Assembly (NCBI RefSeq): GCF_003350405.1
Contig: NZ_QQAW01000002.1
Span: 372,001-436,000, forward strand
From: Gluconacetobacter liquefaciens
Lineage (GTDB): Bacteria; Pseudomonadota; Alphaproteobacteria; Acetobacterales; Acetobacteraceae
Length of the DNA stretch: 64,000 bases
Direction: 5' to 3'
Positions within the stretch are counted from its first letter, which is position 1, and each line of letters begins with the position of its first letter. Below, one piece after another: positions 46,292-56,146 of this stretch. The translations under genes were made by a program, and so were the position numbers. The notes beneath the pieces are model-generated. The model did no database searches. It saw only the letters and a list, made by a program, of their open reading frames with translations, and was not told the DNA's origin.

Positions 46292-47671
46292 TCATTGCTG
46301 GGGTTGTCCGCCGGATGGGCTGCCCGTGGTGCCGTCAGTGGTGCCACCGGTCGTGCTGCCGGTCATGTCGCCCTGTCCGCTGGCATTGTGCCGACGGTGG
46401 CGATGCCCCTGTCCTGCCGCTGGGGTGGTCGCATCGCCAGGTGCGGCGGTGCTGTCGGTCGCGGTCGGGATCGTAACCTTGGCGCCGGCACGCAGATGGT
46501 CGGTACCGTCGGTCACGACCGATTCTCCTTCCTTGAGGCCGCTGGTCACCACCACGCTATCTCCGTGCGAAGTGCCGGTCGCGATGTCGCGGACTTCGAC
46601 GGTGTTGTCCGATTTGACGACATAGACGAACGATCCGCTCGGTCCGGTCTGCACCGCGTTGGCGGGGAGCAGCAGCACGTCATGCTCGGTATTGACCAGC
46701 AGGTGCGCATTGACGAACTGGTTCGGGAACAGGGTCTCGTCCTGGTTCGGGAAGATCGAGCGCAGCTTGATCGTGCCTGTCGCGGTGTCGATCTGGCTGT
46801 CCAGCACGCTGACGGCACCATCGGCGAGCTTGCGCGTGTTGGTGCTGTCCCACGCTTCGACGGGCAGGGAGACGCCGCTGCGCAGCCTTTCGGCCACCCG
46901 GCCCAGTTCCGTCTCCGGCAGGGTGAAGATCACGGAGATCGGCTGCATCTGGGTCAGGATGACCAGGCCGTTGGTCTGGCCGGCGGTGATGTAGTTGCCC
47001 ATGTCCACCTGGCGGATGCCGACACGACCGTCCACCGGGGCAATAACGTGGCAATAAATGATCTGGAGCTTCTCGTTGTCGACCTGGGCCTGGTCGACCT
47101 TCACTGTGCCCTCGAGTTGCGCGACCTTGTATTGCTGGTCGACGGCCGTCTGGGCCGCGATGCTGTTCTGGCGGATCAGGCGCTGATAGCGGGCATTATC
47201 CACCCGGGCCTGCTCCAACTGGGCGATGTCGGAGGCCAGTTGCCCCTGGTACTGGGCCAGCAGAACTTCGTATGGCCGTGTGTCGATCAGTGCCAGGAGG
47301 TCGCCTTTTTTGACGTGCTGGCCCTCGGTGAACAGCACCTGCATCAGGTAGCCGTCGACGCGCGACTGGACCGTGACGTTGGTGATCGGGATCACCGTGC
47401 CCAGTTCGGTCAGTTCCACCGGCATGTCGCCCTTGCGCACGATGGCAACCGCCACAGGTTGGACATCCGCCGCCATCTGGTGGGCGTGCCGTCCACCACC
47501 GCTCTGGGCGTGCGGCCTGAGAAAGGCCGCCGCAATCACGGCAGCACCCACCAGCGCCGTGCCCCACAGTAGTAAACGGCGGCGCGATTTATTCCCGGCG
47601 CTGCCCTGCCGGCCGCGCCCCGTCGATTGCTGCGCAGGCGCGTCGGACGGGTCCAGAGTCGGTTTGTCCAT
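46292..47671 (-). CDS. mdtA: RND pump membrane-fusion adaptor, MdtA-like
   Basis: 459-residue periplasmic adaptor anchored by an N-terminal helix (about residues 31-49, [22 protein letters not shown]). HlyD/AcrA-type order: [62 protein letters not shown] (lipoyl), coiled coil, then [39 protein letters not shown]. The C-terminal 60 residues are low-complexity (Gly/Thr/Ser-rich). First gene of the mdtA-mdtB-mdtC-outer membrane factor operon. Confidence 0.95.
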   Translation of the reverse strand: MDKPTLDPSDAPAQQSTGRGRQGSAGNKSRRRLLLWGTALVGAAVIAAAFLRPHAQSGGGRHAHQMAADVQPVAVAIVRKGDMPVELTELGTVIPITNVTVQSRVDGYLMQVLFTEGQHVKKGDLLALIDTRPYEVLLAQYQGQLASDIAQLEQARVDNARYQRLIRQNSIAAQTAVDQQYKVAQLEGTVKVDQAQVDNEKLQIIYCHVIAPVDGRVGIRQVDMGNYITAGQTNGLVILTQMQPISVIFTLPETELGRVAERLRSGVSLPVEAWDSTNTRKLADGAVSVLDSQIDTATGTIKLRSIFPNQDETLFPNQFVNAHLLVNTEHDVLLLPANAVQTGPSGSFVYVVKSDNTVEVRDIATGTSHGDSVVVTSGLKEGESVVTDGTDHLRAGAKVTIPTATDSTAAPGDATTPAAGQGHRHRRHNASGQGDMTGSTTGGTTDGTTGSPSGGQPQQ

Positions 47672-48015
47672 GGTCCTCAGGTCTTCCTCAATCCAATGAC
47701 GTCGGGCACGCCGCAGGCGTGCGATTTGTTGGGGCAGTGTTAGCAGCTAAGTGAAAAAAAGATGCCTAAATCCTTGCTTAGGAAACCGCCTAGAAATGTA
47801 ACAATTTTTGTCGCTCGCCAACTGGCTACCATGCGTTTTCACTGAATGCCGCCAACTGTTCCATCAGTGGCGGGATCGGGGTGTCCGCGATAGCGTGCCA
47901 TCCGGACCGGATCATCCGGTCCGCCCGGGGGCGACATGCGCAACCGGGGCGCATTCGATCCGTTTCCATAGGACTGGCCCCGTATGGGTTGGTCCGTTTG
48001 GAGGAGTAAAAAGGC
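47672..48015. other. Divergent regulatory region of the mdt operon
   Basis: 344 bases between mdtA (minus) and a CsbD-like gene (plus), with no gene. It holds a 7-bp stem-loop in the mdtA leader (47706-47722) and a CCTAA...TTAGG pair plus a nearby CCTAG (47765-47793). These lie in an A+T-rich stretch with a minus-strand TTGTTA box, so promoter and operator signals are likely here. Confidence 0.45.
47706..47722 (-). repeat. 7-bp stem-loop in the mdtA 5' leader
   Basis: GCACGCC, 3-base loop, GGCGTGC, 34 bases upstream of the mdtA ATG. In the transcript this would form a stable hairpin close to the ribosome site. Confidence 0.5.
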
Positions 48016-48324
48016 ATGACGGAATCCGGTGACGACACATTCGTCGAGAAGGCAAAGGGCACGATCGAGGAAGGGACTGGTCGCCTGAAGGACGCGGCTG
48101 GCGGCCTGACGGGCGATCTGGGCCTGCAGGCGGAAGGTAAGGTCGATCAATTGAGCGGTATGGCTCGCCGCGAGTTCGCCGAGCTTTATGAAGAGAGCGA
48201 GGGCAAGGTGGAGAAGGCGGTACTCTTCGTGCAGGACCGGCCCCTGCTGTCGGTGGCGGTTGCGGCTTTGGTCGGGCTTCTGGCCGGCTTGATTCTGTTG
48301 CCGCGGCGGACATCGAAGGGCTGA
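48016..48324 (+). CDS. CsbD/DUF883-like membrane-anchored stress protein
   Basis: 102-residue protein. N-terminal CsbD-type unit VEKAKGTIEEGTGRLKDAAGGLTGDLGLQAEGKVDQLSG, a second helix, then a C-terminal membrane helix (LLSVAVAALVGLLAGLILLPRR), like DUF883/ElaB anchors. AGGAG precedes the ATG by 9 bases. Related in layout to the gene at 37654; the two flank the RND operon. Expected to be stress-induced. Confidence 0.85.
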   Translation: MTESGDDTFVEKAKGTIEEGTGRLKDAAGGLTGDLGLQAEGKVDQLSGMARREFAELYEESEGKVEKAVLFVQDRPLLSVAVAALVGLLAGLILLPRRTSKG

Positions 48325-48499
48325 AATTCCCCTGGCCCGAGTCCCTGATGGAAGAAGTTTTTTCTGTTTGAAAGGACTCGGCATGGAATCAGCATCTTGC
48401 GCAACATGACGTAAAGATGGTTTCCATCCCTTCAGGACGTGATTCGGTGTGCGAATCGGGCGACAGGCGCCCGGCTCGGCCCGGTTCGGGATGGGGTGA

Positions 48500-49147
48500 A
48501 TGCCGGATTACACGCGCGAAGCGCAGCATGGCGGCCGGGTTGCCGGAGTGGATGAGGTGGGCCGTGGCCCGCTGGCGGGTCCGGTTGTGGCGGCCGCGGT
48601 GATCTTTGATGGCGGCGTGCCGGCCCAACTGGCCACGCTGTTGGATGATTCAAAGAAGCTGTCTGTCGTGGCGCGGCGTCGTGCCTATGTTGCGCTGCGC
48701 GGCGCTCGTGGGGTGCATATCGCGGTTGCCGCAGCTTCGGTCGCTGAAATCGCGCGCCTGAATATTCTGCAGGCTGCATTTCTGGCGATGCGGCGAGCGG
48801 TTGCACGCCTGTCTGTGCGGCCGGAATTGGTGCTGGTGGACGGAAATGCCGCCCCCGATTTCGGCTGCCCGACGGAATGCGTGGTGGGTGGCGATGGTGA
48901 AAGCCTGTCGATCGCGGCAGCTTCGATCGTGGCCAAGGTTGTGCGTGACCGATTGATGGAGCGCCTCGCCGTCCGCTGGCCTGCCTACGGATGGGAACGC
49001 AACGCCGGTTACGGCACGGCCCAGCATCGGGCGGCGCTTTGTGACGTCGGTACGACACCGCATCATCGGGAGGCATTCGGTTTAGTCAGGCAATTGTCTC
49101 TTGGCCTGCCCGTCGACAGCCGCTCCGCGGCTTGGGGTGTGTCATGA
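48500..49147 (+). CDS. rnhB: Ribonuclease HII
   Basis: 215-residue endonuclease that cuts the RNA strand of RNA-DNA hybrids and removes misincorporated ribonucleotides. Catalytic pattern [21 protein letters not shown] (Asp and Glu), [19 protein letters not shown] and [17 protein letters not shown] (Asp residues) is complete. ATG at 48500 with GGGGTGA upstream. Its stop overlaps the start of the ccrM-like gene (ATGA). Confidence 0.96.
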   Translation: MPDYTREAQHGGRVAGVDEVGRGPLAGPVVAAAVIFDGGVPAQLATLLDDSKKLSVVARRRAYVALRGARGVHIAVAAASVAEIARLNILQAAFLAMRRAVARLSVRPELVLVDGNAAPDFGCPTECVVGGDGESLSIAAASIVAKVVRDRLMERLAVRWPAYGWERNAGYGTAQHRAALCDVGTTPHHREAFGLVRQLSLGLPVDSRSAAWGVS

Positions 49148-50244
49148 GCGGCGCGGTCATGATGGAGTTGCCCCTTGATCAGATCCTGCGTGGGGATTGC
49201 ATCGAACTGATGCAGACCCTGCCGAGTGGGTCGATTGACTGTATTTTTGCCGATCCGCCGTATAACCTTCAGTTGCGTGGGGAACTGCGCCGTCCCGATG
49301 ACAGCATCGTGGACGGAGTGGATGACGACTGGGACAAATTCAGCGATCTCGCGGAATATGACCGGTTTACCCGCGCATGGCTGGGCGAGGCCCGCCGCTT
49401 GCTGCGCAAGGACGGTACGATCTGGGTGATCGGGTCGTATCACAACATCTTCCGGATCGGTGCGATCCTCCAGGATCTGGGGTTCTGGATCCTGAATGAC
49501 GTGATCTGGCGCAAATCGAACCCGATGCCGAATTTTCGGGGGCGGCGCTTCACCAATGCCCATGAGACGCTGATCTGGGCGGCACGGGGCGCCGACAGCC
49601 GCTATCGCTTCAACTACCAGGCGATGAAGGCACTGAACGATGACGTGCAGATGCGCTCGGACTGGTATCTGCCGCTCTGCACTGGGGGGGAGCGGTTACG
49701 CAATGCCCATGGCCTGAAGCTGCACCCGACGCAGAAGCCCGAAAGTCTGCTGCACCGGGTGCTGGTCGCTTCGACCAATGTGGATGACATCATTCTTGAT
49801 CCCTTCGCCGGCACGGGTACGACGACGGCGATGGCGCGGCGTTTGCGCCGCCGTTTCATCGGGATCGAGCGTCATCCGGATTATGCGGAAGCCGCAATCG
49901 GTCGTGCTCGGCGCGAGCGCCCGGTGCCTCTGGACAGCGTGCTGACCACACCTGCGCGCCGTGAGACACCGCGTGTGCCGTTCGGAAGTCTGGTCGAACG
50001 TGGACTGCTGCCGGCAGGAACGATGGTCTATGATCGTCATCAACGCGTGTCGGCCACCGTTGCGCCTGACGGCACGCTGGTCAGCGGCACGCAGCGCGGA
50101 TCGATCCATAAGCTGGGGGCGTTATTAACCAACGCTCCGTCCTGCAATGGATGGACCTTCTGGCATCTGATGCGCGAGGGGCAGATGGTTCCGCTGGACA
50201 TATTGCGGAGCGAAATCCTGTCACAGGACAGCGCAGCCAGCTAG
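49144..50244 (+). CDS. ccrM: Cell-cycle adenine DNA methyltransferase, CcrM-like (GANTC)
   Basis: 366 residues from the ATG at 49144, overlapping the rnhB stop. Beta-class N6-adenine methyltransferase: catalytic motif IV FADPPY at residues 35-40 precedes the SAM motif [17 protein letters not shown], plus [14 protein letters not shown]. The C-terminal ~80 residues ([20 protein letters not shown]...[12 protein letters not shown]) are the CcrM-specific DNA-reading domain. Solitary, with no restriction partner, as for CcrM, which methylates GANTC in alphaproteobacteria and helps time the cell cycle. Confidence 0.95.
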   Translation: MSGAVMMELPLDQILRGDCIELMQTLPSGSIDCIFADPPYNLQLRGELRRPDDSIVDGVDDDWDKFSDLAEYDRFTRAWLGEARRLLRKDGTIWVIGSYHNIFRIGAILQDLGFWILNDVIWRKSNPMPNFRGRRFTNAHETLIWAARGADSRYRFNYQAMKALNDDVQMRSDWYLPLCTGGERLRNAHGLKLHPTQKPESLLHRVLVASTNVDDIILDPFAGTGTTTAMARRLRRRFIGIERHPDYAEAAIGRARRERPVPLDSVLTTPARRETPRVPFGSLVERGLLPAGTMVYDRHQRVSATVAPDGTLVSGTQRGSIHKLGALLTNAPSCNGWTFWHLMREGQMVPLDILRSEILSQDSAAS

Positions 50245-50248
50245 AACA

Positions 50249-50282
50249 CATCCTGTTTGAATGCGTGGATTCAAACAGGATG
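50249..50282. terminator. 13-bp inverted repeat after ccrM
   Basis: CATCCTGTTTGAA, 8 bases, TTCAAACAGGATG, 5 bases after the ccrM stop and between convergent genes. No T run on the plus strand. Probably a bidirectional 3' end element; the loop/stem junction holds a GATTC (GANTC) site. Confidence 0.55.
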
Positions 50283-50388
50283 TTCGTAAAAACAAAAACT
50301 AGCGTGTTCTGAAACGTCGGTCAGTGAAGAGAGGTCTCCGTTCGGATTTTTCGCTCGGAACGGGTGACCAGCCTCACGAAATGGATTG

Positions 50389-51003
50389 TCAGCCGCCGCC
50401 GAAACCGAGGAACCCGATTTCGGGCCGAGGCGTGCCGTTGTCTCGGGGGGCAGTACGGCTTGTCGCCATCATGACGCCCGATCGGGATCCATGGCTGGTT
50501 CCATCAATGGTCAGGTGGCCGCTGCCATTGTGCATGGTGATGCCGGAATGGGTCGTCGAAGCTGCGATGACGTGTTCGTCATCGAGCGTGCGGAGCGACA
50601 GCAATAGGAAGGTAATGTCGTTGCGGTTCAGGTCGATCGCCATGTCCAGAGGCGTCTGGCCCAGAACGTTGTGGCCTTCCATGTCAGCGCCACGGTTCAG
50701 GGCTTCTTTGGCCGCACCGAGGCTGCCGCGATTGATGGCGTCGAACAGGGCCGCGGTGGGGTTCAGGTCGCCATTCGCATGACCACCGATCTCTTCGTTC
50801 GACTCGGCGCCGGGCAGGGCTGCCGGTGGGGCTGATGCGCGTGCGGCGCGACGGGCTTCGGCCTGCTTCGCCGCGTCGGCAGCATCGGCTTCTGCCTCAT
50901 CGTCATCCGACTGGGCATAGGCGAAATTCATCGGAGCCATGATTGCCGCGCTGCCGGTCAGCAGTGCGAGAAAGAGAAGGCGGATACCTGTTCTGATAAT
51001 CAT
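50389..51003 (-). CDS. Exported ankyrin-repeat protein
   Basis: About 204 residues from the ATG at 51003; a start at 51021 is possible. Signal peptide with hydrophobic LLFLALLTGSAAIMAPMNFAYA. Then an acidic/alanine-rich stretch (SDDDEAEADAADAAKQAEARRAARASAP). One to two ankyrin units follow (NPTAALFDAINRGSLGAAKEALNRGADMEGHNVLGQTPLDMAIDLNRNDITFLLLSL). The C-terminus is low-complexity and Gly-rich. No catalytic domain. Partner unknown. Convergent with ccrM. Confidence 0.8.
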   Translation of the reverse strand: MIIRTGIRLLFLALLTGSAAIMAPMNFAYAQSDDDEAEADAADAAKQAEARRAARASAPPAALPGAESNEEIGGHANGDLNPTAALFDAINRGSLGAAKEALNRGADMEGHNVLGQTPLDMAIDLNRNDITFLLLSLRTLDDEHVIAASTTHSGITMHNGSGHLTIDGTSHGSRSGVMMATSRTAPRDNGTPRPEIGFLGFGGG

Positions 51004-51215
51004 TATTCGTCTCAGTAACATTCGTCTCGATGACAGGCGCGACCTGTTCGGGGCGGATGCGAACCGTCCGATATGGACCGGCCTGCCGGACGCGGACCCG
51101 GCCCCCTTTTATAGTCCAGATCGGGCTGAGATGCGATGGAAATCGCAGGATCGTGAGTCACGGCTCCTTTCGCAGAGGATGCTGTGAGCCGGCGGGCCGG
51201 CTTACCGCGCTCTCT

Positions 51216-53357
51216 TCAGCGGCCTTCAAGCCACCAGCCGATCAGCAGAAGCACTGCGGCCAGCGTCAGCACCAGCCACGCGGGGAGAAGCGGATTGGCG
51301 GTGCGACCGGTGACCAGGCGGGCATCGCGTTGCGGAAAGCCCATCCAGTCCGGTCCTGACACGCGGCCTGTGGCCGGGGTGCGCAATGCGGGCAGGTGGA
51401 GATTGGCAGGGTCGTCGCCCAGCCAGTAGATGCCACCGCCCGTCTGGCTGGCGAGGGAGGTCGTGACGCTTGCCGTGGCACGCAGGTCCGACCATTCTAC
51501 CGGATCGTCCTGGGTCGGGGCGGCGAAAGCGCGGTGCGTGCCATCATCGGCCATCCAGATGCCCTGCTGGGTCGCGGGCGCATCGGCCTGGGAGAGGCCG
51601 ATGCCGGTGGTATGCAGGGGTATCTGGCGGGTGGTGCCGTCGGGCGCGGTGATTGTGACCCCGTGCGGCGCGACGGGGGCTGCGGTGCGGCGGGTTACGA
51701 CGATCCGGTCATTGGCGATGGTGGCCGTCAGCTGTTCTTCTTCCAGTTCGGGTTCTTTCATCAGCCAGTGCGAGACGTGTCGCAGCAGTTCGGATTGCGG
51801 ACCGCCTCCACCCTCGCCGTGCGACCACAGCCAGATCTGGTCCGACAGCAGGAAAGCAACGCGGCCCCGGTCCACCCGGTCCAGAACCAGCAGTGGTGTA
51901 TGGGCCGGACCGTCCATCAGGACCTGTCCGTGGACGGAATCGGTTCGCAGCACCCGGTACCATGGCCCCCAGTCGGCATCGTGCCCGTCCGGTGCGGTGC
52001 CAACTCCCGGCAGGCCCGCCGTGACGGGATGGCGATGGCCGTCGGCCGTGAGGGCGGGGCGGAAGCGCTGTTCCACCAGCCCGCCTTCGACCGGGACATG
52101 GGCCGGCAGGATGTCGCCCAGCGGCGTATCCTGCAGGGAGCCCGCCCCCAGGAATTCCGGGCCGCCGATCAGCAGCAATCCGCCGCCGTCGCGCACATAC
52201 TGGGCGATGTTTTCAAGATAGGTGCGGGGCAGGATGGCACGGTTCTCGAACCCGTCGAGGATGATCAGGTCGAATTGGCTGATCTTTTCCTGGAACAGTT
52301 CGCGCACCGGGAAGGCGATCAGCGCCAGGTCGGACAGCGGCGTGCCGTCATCCTTGTCGGGCGGGCGCAGGATGGTGAAATGCACCAGATCGACCGATGG
52401 GTCGGCCTTCAGCAGCCGGCGCCAGACCCGCTCACCCTGGTTGGGGGTGCCCGAGACCAGCAATACCCGCAGCCGGTCGCGGACTCCGTTGATCCGCACC
52501 ACGTCCTGGTTGTTGGCGGTCGAGACTTCACCCTCAAGCGGCGAGACCGATAGTCCGACCAGCATCGGGCCTGGATGGGTGACGGGCAGGGTGATGTCCT
52601 GGGGCTGGCCGACGCGGACGGTTTTGTGCAGCGGGGGTTCCCCGCCGCGATCCAGCGTTAGGTCGATGTCCGTGCCGTTATCCGGGTGCGGGCCTAGATC
52701 GTCTACCTGTACCCGCAGCGTGGCATTCTGGCCGACGATGGCATAAGGCGGCGCCTGGAGGATGCGCAGTCGGCGGTCGGTTTCCTCTCCCCGCCCGGTC
52801 AAAAGCACATGCAGCGGCAGGGTCGCGTGCCGGCCGCCGGGGTCAGCGGGGCGCAGTCGTTCGGGGGGCTGCTGCGGGGTATCGTGGACTTGCCCGTCGG
52901 TCAGCAGGATCGCGCCTGCCAGCCGGGCCGGCGGGATGTCTGCCGTTGCCTGGTCGAGGGCTGCGAACAGGCGCGTGCCCTGGCCGTGGCCGTCATGCAC
53001 CGTGACGGTGCGCAGCGTCAGACCCGGCACATGCGCGGCTTCGGTCTGAAGGCGTTCTGCCGCCTGATGGGCTACGGCGGCGCGTTGGCCTACGCTCATG
53101 GAGGAGGATTGATCAACGACCAGGATGGCAGTTTCGGGAAGGGCCTGTCCGGTCTCGCTGATGCGTTCGGGGCCGGATAGCCACAGCAGGACGACCGCCG
53201 CCGCCGCCGCGCGCCATAGCGTGCCGCGCGCCCGACGTAGCAGCCCGACCAGCAGGACAATCATGGTCAGAATTGCCAGTGTGTAGAGCAGCCAGGGAGG
53301 CAGCAGCGGAGAGAAGGACGTCATGTGCCGCAGGGTGAACAGGTTGGGCATGGTCAT
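51216..53357 (-). CDS. Membrane protein with VWA domain, MoxR cluster
   Basis: 713 residues. Two N-terminal membrane helices (about residues 20-39 and 50-65) precede a von Willebrand A-like domain with the MIDAS motif DQSSSMSV (D-x-S-x-S) and LTDGQVHD. A middle section resembles a glutamine-amidotransferase-like fold (LIILDGFENRAILPRTYLENIAQYVRDGGGLLLIGGPEF). A C-terminal membrane helix (LVLTLAAVLLLIGWWLEGR) ends the protein. ATG at 53357 overlaps the upstream gene (ATGA). Last gene of the moxR operon; likely a surface or periplasm-facing effector of the MoxR ATPase. Confidence 0.85.
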   Translation of the reverse strand: MTMPNLFTLRHMTSFSPLLPPWLLYTLAILTMIVLLVGLLRRARGTLWRAAAAAVVLLWLSGPERISETGQALPETAILVVDQSSSMSVGQRAAVAHQAAERLQTEAAHVPGLTLRTVTVHDGHGQGTRLFAALDQATADIPPARLAGAILLTDGQVHDTPQQPPERLRPADPGGRHATLPLHVLLTGRGEETDRRLRILQAPPYAIVGQNATLRVQVDDLGPHPDNGTDIDLTLDRGGEPPLHKTVRVGQPQDITLPVTHPGPMLVGLSVSPLEGEVSTANNQDVVRINGVRDRLRVLLVSGTPNQGERVWRRLLKADPSVDLVHFTILRPPDKDDGTPLSDLALIAFPVRELFQEKISQFDLIILDGFENRAILPRTYLENIAQYVRDGGGLLLIGGPEFLGAGSLQDTPLGDILPAHVPVEGGLVEQRFRPALTADGHRHPVTAGLPGVGTAPDGHDADWGPWYRVLRTDSVHGQVLMDGPAHTPLLVLDRVDRGRVAFLLSDQIWLWSHGEGGGGPQSELLRHVSHWLMKEPELEEEQLTATIANDRIVVTRRTAAPVAPHGVTITAPDGTTRQIPLHTTGIGLSQADAPATQQGIWMADDGTHRAFAAPTQDDPVEWSDLRATASVTTSLASQTGGGIYWLGDDPANLHLPALRTPATGRVSGPDWMGFPQRDARLVTGRTANPLLPAWLVLTLAAVLLLIGWWLEGR

Positions 53358-56146
53358 TCCCCCAGCCGCCGCAGCAGGGCGGGAACGTGGACCTGGTCCG
53401 CCTTGTAATTACCCGTCAGGGCGTAGAGCACGGCATTGACGCCGAACCGGTAGGCTATGACGCGCTGGTTGGCGCCGTCCGGCACCGTGGCGTAGGGCGT
53501 GTCGCCCTGGGCATCGATGGCCCAGGCATGGGCCCAGTCGCTGGAGCCGATGATGACCGGGCTGACGCCGTCATTTGCGCTGTCGCCCCCGCGCGCCACC
53601 CAGACCGGCAACCCGTCATAACGGCCCGGAAAGCTGTGCAGCAGGTAGAATGTATGGGCCAGCACATGTTTGTCGGTCAGTCGGGTAAGGGGGGGGACGT
53701 CCAGCCCCCTGGTCATGCGCCGCAGTGCCGCTGCCGTGCCGGGGGCCTGTGCGGCGAAGCCGGCATCCGAGGGGCTACCGGCGCTGGGCGTGGCGGGATC
53801 GATGCCCTGGCTGTCGATCAGCAGGATGCCGCCATGGCGCATATAAGCGTTCAGCGCCGCCGTGCGTGCGGGGTCGATCGTCGCGTCGGCCACGACCGGC
53901 CAATACAGCATGGGGTAGTAGGATAGGTCGTCGCGAGTAGGAACCACTCCGTCCGGGTGGCCCAGTACGGCGGAGGTCCGGGCGTTGGTGTAATCCGACA
54001 GGCCTTGCAGCCCTTCACGCGAGACGGCGTCGATATCGGCATGGCCGGTCTGGATGTAGCCCAGCCTCGTTTCCAATGCGGCGCCTGGCACGCCATCGGG
54101 ACGGGGATCGGCGCGCGCGGGGGATGACGACAGGGCGGCCAGCAGGATCGTGCCCGTTAGCGCCGCTTGTCGGCCTGACAGGCGGCCTGCCCGCAGTAGT
54201 AATGTCAGCATCGCGTCCAGCGCCAGCAGCAGCAGGGCGGCGGCGACCAGCCAGGGGCCGAGTGCGCGGTCGCGTGACTGGCCGCTCAACGTGGCCTCGT
54301 GCCCGATGGTGCTTTGGGCGGCGAGTGGTCCGATGACATCGCCCAGATTCAAGGCCCGCCGGCTGGCGCGCGGACCATACAGACCCGGCGGATGGGCGGC
54401 GGAGGCTGGTGTGGTGCCGAATGCATCGGACGGGAGAGCCCGCGCGGCGGGTGGGGGCGGGCTCAGGGTCGCGTCGGCATCCAGAGTCATGTAGGGCGCC
54501 AGCAGGCTGTGGTCGGCCGGGGCGTCGATACCGACCGAGCGTTCGGCCAGCCGGCGCAGCATATCGACGAACAGGCCTGACAGCGGCAGGTTGGACCATT
54601 CCGCCGTACTGGTGACATGGAAAAGTACTACCTCGCCCGTGCCCAGCGCGGCGTGGGTGACCAGCGGTGTGCCGTCGGTCAGGCGCGCCCAGCTATGCGT
54701 GGCCAAGTTGGCTGCCGGACGGGCCAGGACCTGACGGGATACCGTGACGTCGGCGGGAACCGCCAGTCCGTGGAACGGCGAATCATCGGGGAAGGGGGCC
54801 AGATGTTCCGGCTTGCCCCAGGACATCGCGCCACCCAGTTGGCGTTCGCCGTCCATCAGGGGGACGGGGAGCAGGGCATCGGGTAGCGGGGAGGATGCGG
54901 CGGGGGCGCCCGAATCCATCACTGTGTCTGGGGTGGTCGGGTCGTGGTCCGGGCTGCCGTTCAGCAACGGGCCGGCGAAGCGAATCAGCATACCGCCCTT
55001 GCGTACCCATTCGGTAACGATACGCCGGGTCTCGGGGCTGTCCAGTGCGCCGTCCGGTGCGATCAGGATCGAAAGCGGGCGCTTCAGCAGCGTCGGCGCC
55101 GGGCCTTCGCGCAGTTCGGCAGTGGGGGAGAGGGCGCGGCGGAGATAGAACAATGTGCCTACCAGCGGCGTATCGGTGCCGGCGACGCCGATCAGCCCTA
55201 CCGGGCGGCGGCGATCGCCTTCGTCCAGCAGGCGCACGCCGGCCGGGCCGGGCATGTCGCGCAGGACCAGTCGGCCGATCCGGTTACGCAGTTCGGCGGG
55301 TAATGCCACGCCGGCCGATCCTTCCCGTGCGCCGGCCGCGACTGGCACCTGCACCAGCGACAGGACGCCGCCATCCATGGCCTCGGCGCGTACTGTTAAC
55401 TGACGCGGATGGGGCAAGGGCAGGGCGCTGATGGCGACGTGCAATTGCTGGTCGCCATTGGCGGGGGCTGGTGTCAGGACTGCGATCGTTGCGTTGCGGT
55501 CGATCAGGGTCTGGACGGGGCCGAGCGCGGTCAGCGCGGCGGCGAAGGCCGGGTCGTCGGCGCTTGCCAGGCCGTCGGAGACATAGACCACGCGCCCGTG
55601 CCACCCGCCGGATGCCAGGTCGCGCAATGCGCGCGCGGCGGCGGCGCGGTCGGTCGGCCAGGGCATGGGGCGCGTGGAATCCACCATGCCGCGCAGCAAG
55701 GAGGGTGGTGTCGGCGCCCCGACGGAGGGGGCTTCGCCAGCCAGGCCCGGTGCGGTCGTCAGCAGGCGGACGGGATGCGTTGCACGGTCCAGCACGGCAT
55801 CGATGGCGGCCAGTCGGCGGGGCCAGTCGGGCACGGCGGCCCAGCCGTTGTCGAGGACGATGATCTGTTCGGCGTCCTGGCCGCCGGGTGCTGGCTGACC
55901 GGCCCGGTTCTGGCGCAGCACCGGACCGGCCAGCCCGACGATGAGCGCCGCGAGCGCCACGCAGCGCAGCAGCAACAGCCAGAGCGGGGCGGTGGCGGCC
56001 TGCGTGACCCGTGCGCGCAAGCCGCGCAGCAACATGATGGCGGGGAAGGCGCGGCGCTGGGGCGGCGGCGGCAATGTGCGCAGCAGCAGCCACAGCACCG
56101 GCAGGATGGCCAGCGCCGCCAGTAGCCAGGGAAGCTGGAAGATCAT
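53354..56146 (-). CDS. BatA-like/DUF4159 membrane protein
   Basis: 930 residues. The N-terminus is the BatA/aerotolerance-type membrane region (MIFQLPWLLAALAILPVLWLLLRTLPPPPQRRAFPAIMLLRGL). The middle is a VWA-like and amidotransferase-like section, followed by helix LLLLALDAMLTLLLRAG, then the C-terminal DUF4159 domain (TRLGYIQTGHADIDAVSREGLQGLSDYTNARTSAVLGHPDGV and PMLYWPVVADA...AYMRHGGILLIDSQG). Overlaps both neighbours by 4 bases (ATGA), so strictly coupled. Characteristic alphaproteobacterial MoxR-cluster member; molecular job unknown. Confidence 0.88.
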   Translation of the reverse strand: MIFQLPWLLAALAILPVLWLLLRTLPPPPQRRAFPAIMLLRGLRARVTQAATAPLWLLLLRCVALAALIVGLAGPVLRQNRAGQPAPGGQDAEQIIVLDNGWAAVPDWPRRLAAIDAVLDRATHPVRLLTTAPGLAGEAPSVGAPTPPSLLRGMVDSTRPMPWPTDRAAAARALRDLASGGWHGRVVYVSDGLASADDPAFAAALTALGPVQTLIDRNATIAVLTPAPANGDQQLHVAISALPLPHPRQLTVRAEAMDGGVLSLVQVPVAAGAREGSAGVALPAELRNRIGRLVLRDMPGPAGVRLLDEGDRRRPVGLIGVAGTDTPLVGTLFYLRRALSPTAELREGPAPTLLKRPLSILIAPDGALDSPETRRIVTEWVRKGGMLIRFAGPLLNGSPDHDPTTPDTVMDSGAPAASSPLPDALLPVPLMDGERQLGGAMSWGKPEHLAPFPDDSPFHGLAVPADVTVSRQVLARPAANLATHSWARLTDGTPLVTHAALGTGEVVLFHVTSTAEWSNLPLSGLFVDMLRRLAERSVGIDAPADHSLLAPYMTLDADATLSPPPPAARALPSDAFGTTPASAAHPPGLYGPRASRRALNLGDVIGPLAAQSTIGHEATLSGQSRDRALGPWLVAAALLLLALDAMLTLLLRAGRLSGRQAALTGTILLAALSSSPARADPRPDGVPGAALETRLGYIQTGHADIDAVSREGLQGLSDYTNARTSAVLGHPDGVVPTRDDLSYYPMLYWPVVADATIDPARTAALNAYMRHGGILLIDSQGIDPATPSAGSPSDAGFAAQAPGTAAALRRMTRGLDVPPLTRLTDKHVLAHTFYLLHSFPGRYDGLPVWVARGGDSANDGVSPVIIGSSDWAHAWAIDAQGDTPYATVPDGANQRVIAYRFGVNAVLYALTGNYKADQVHVPALLRRLGE

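Noticed and set aside
51187..51202. 7-bp inverted repeat after the VWA gene as an intrinsic terminator
   Set aside because: Short stem with a 2-base loop and no T run in either direction.
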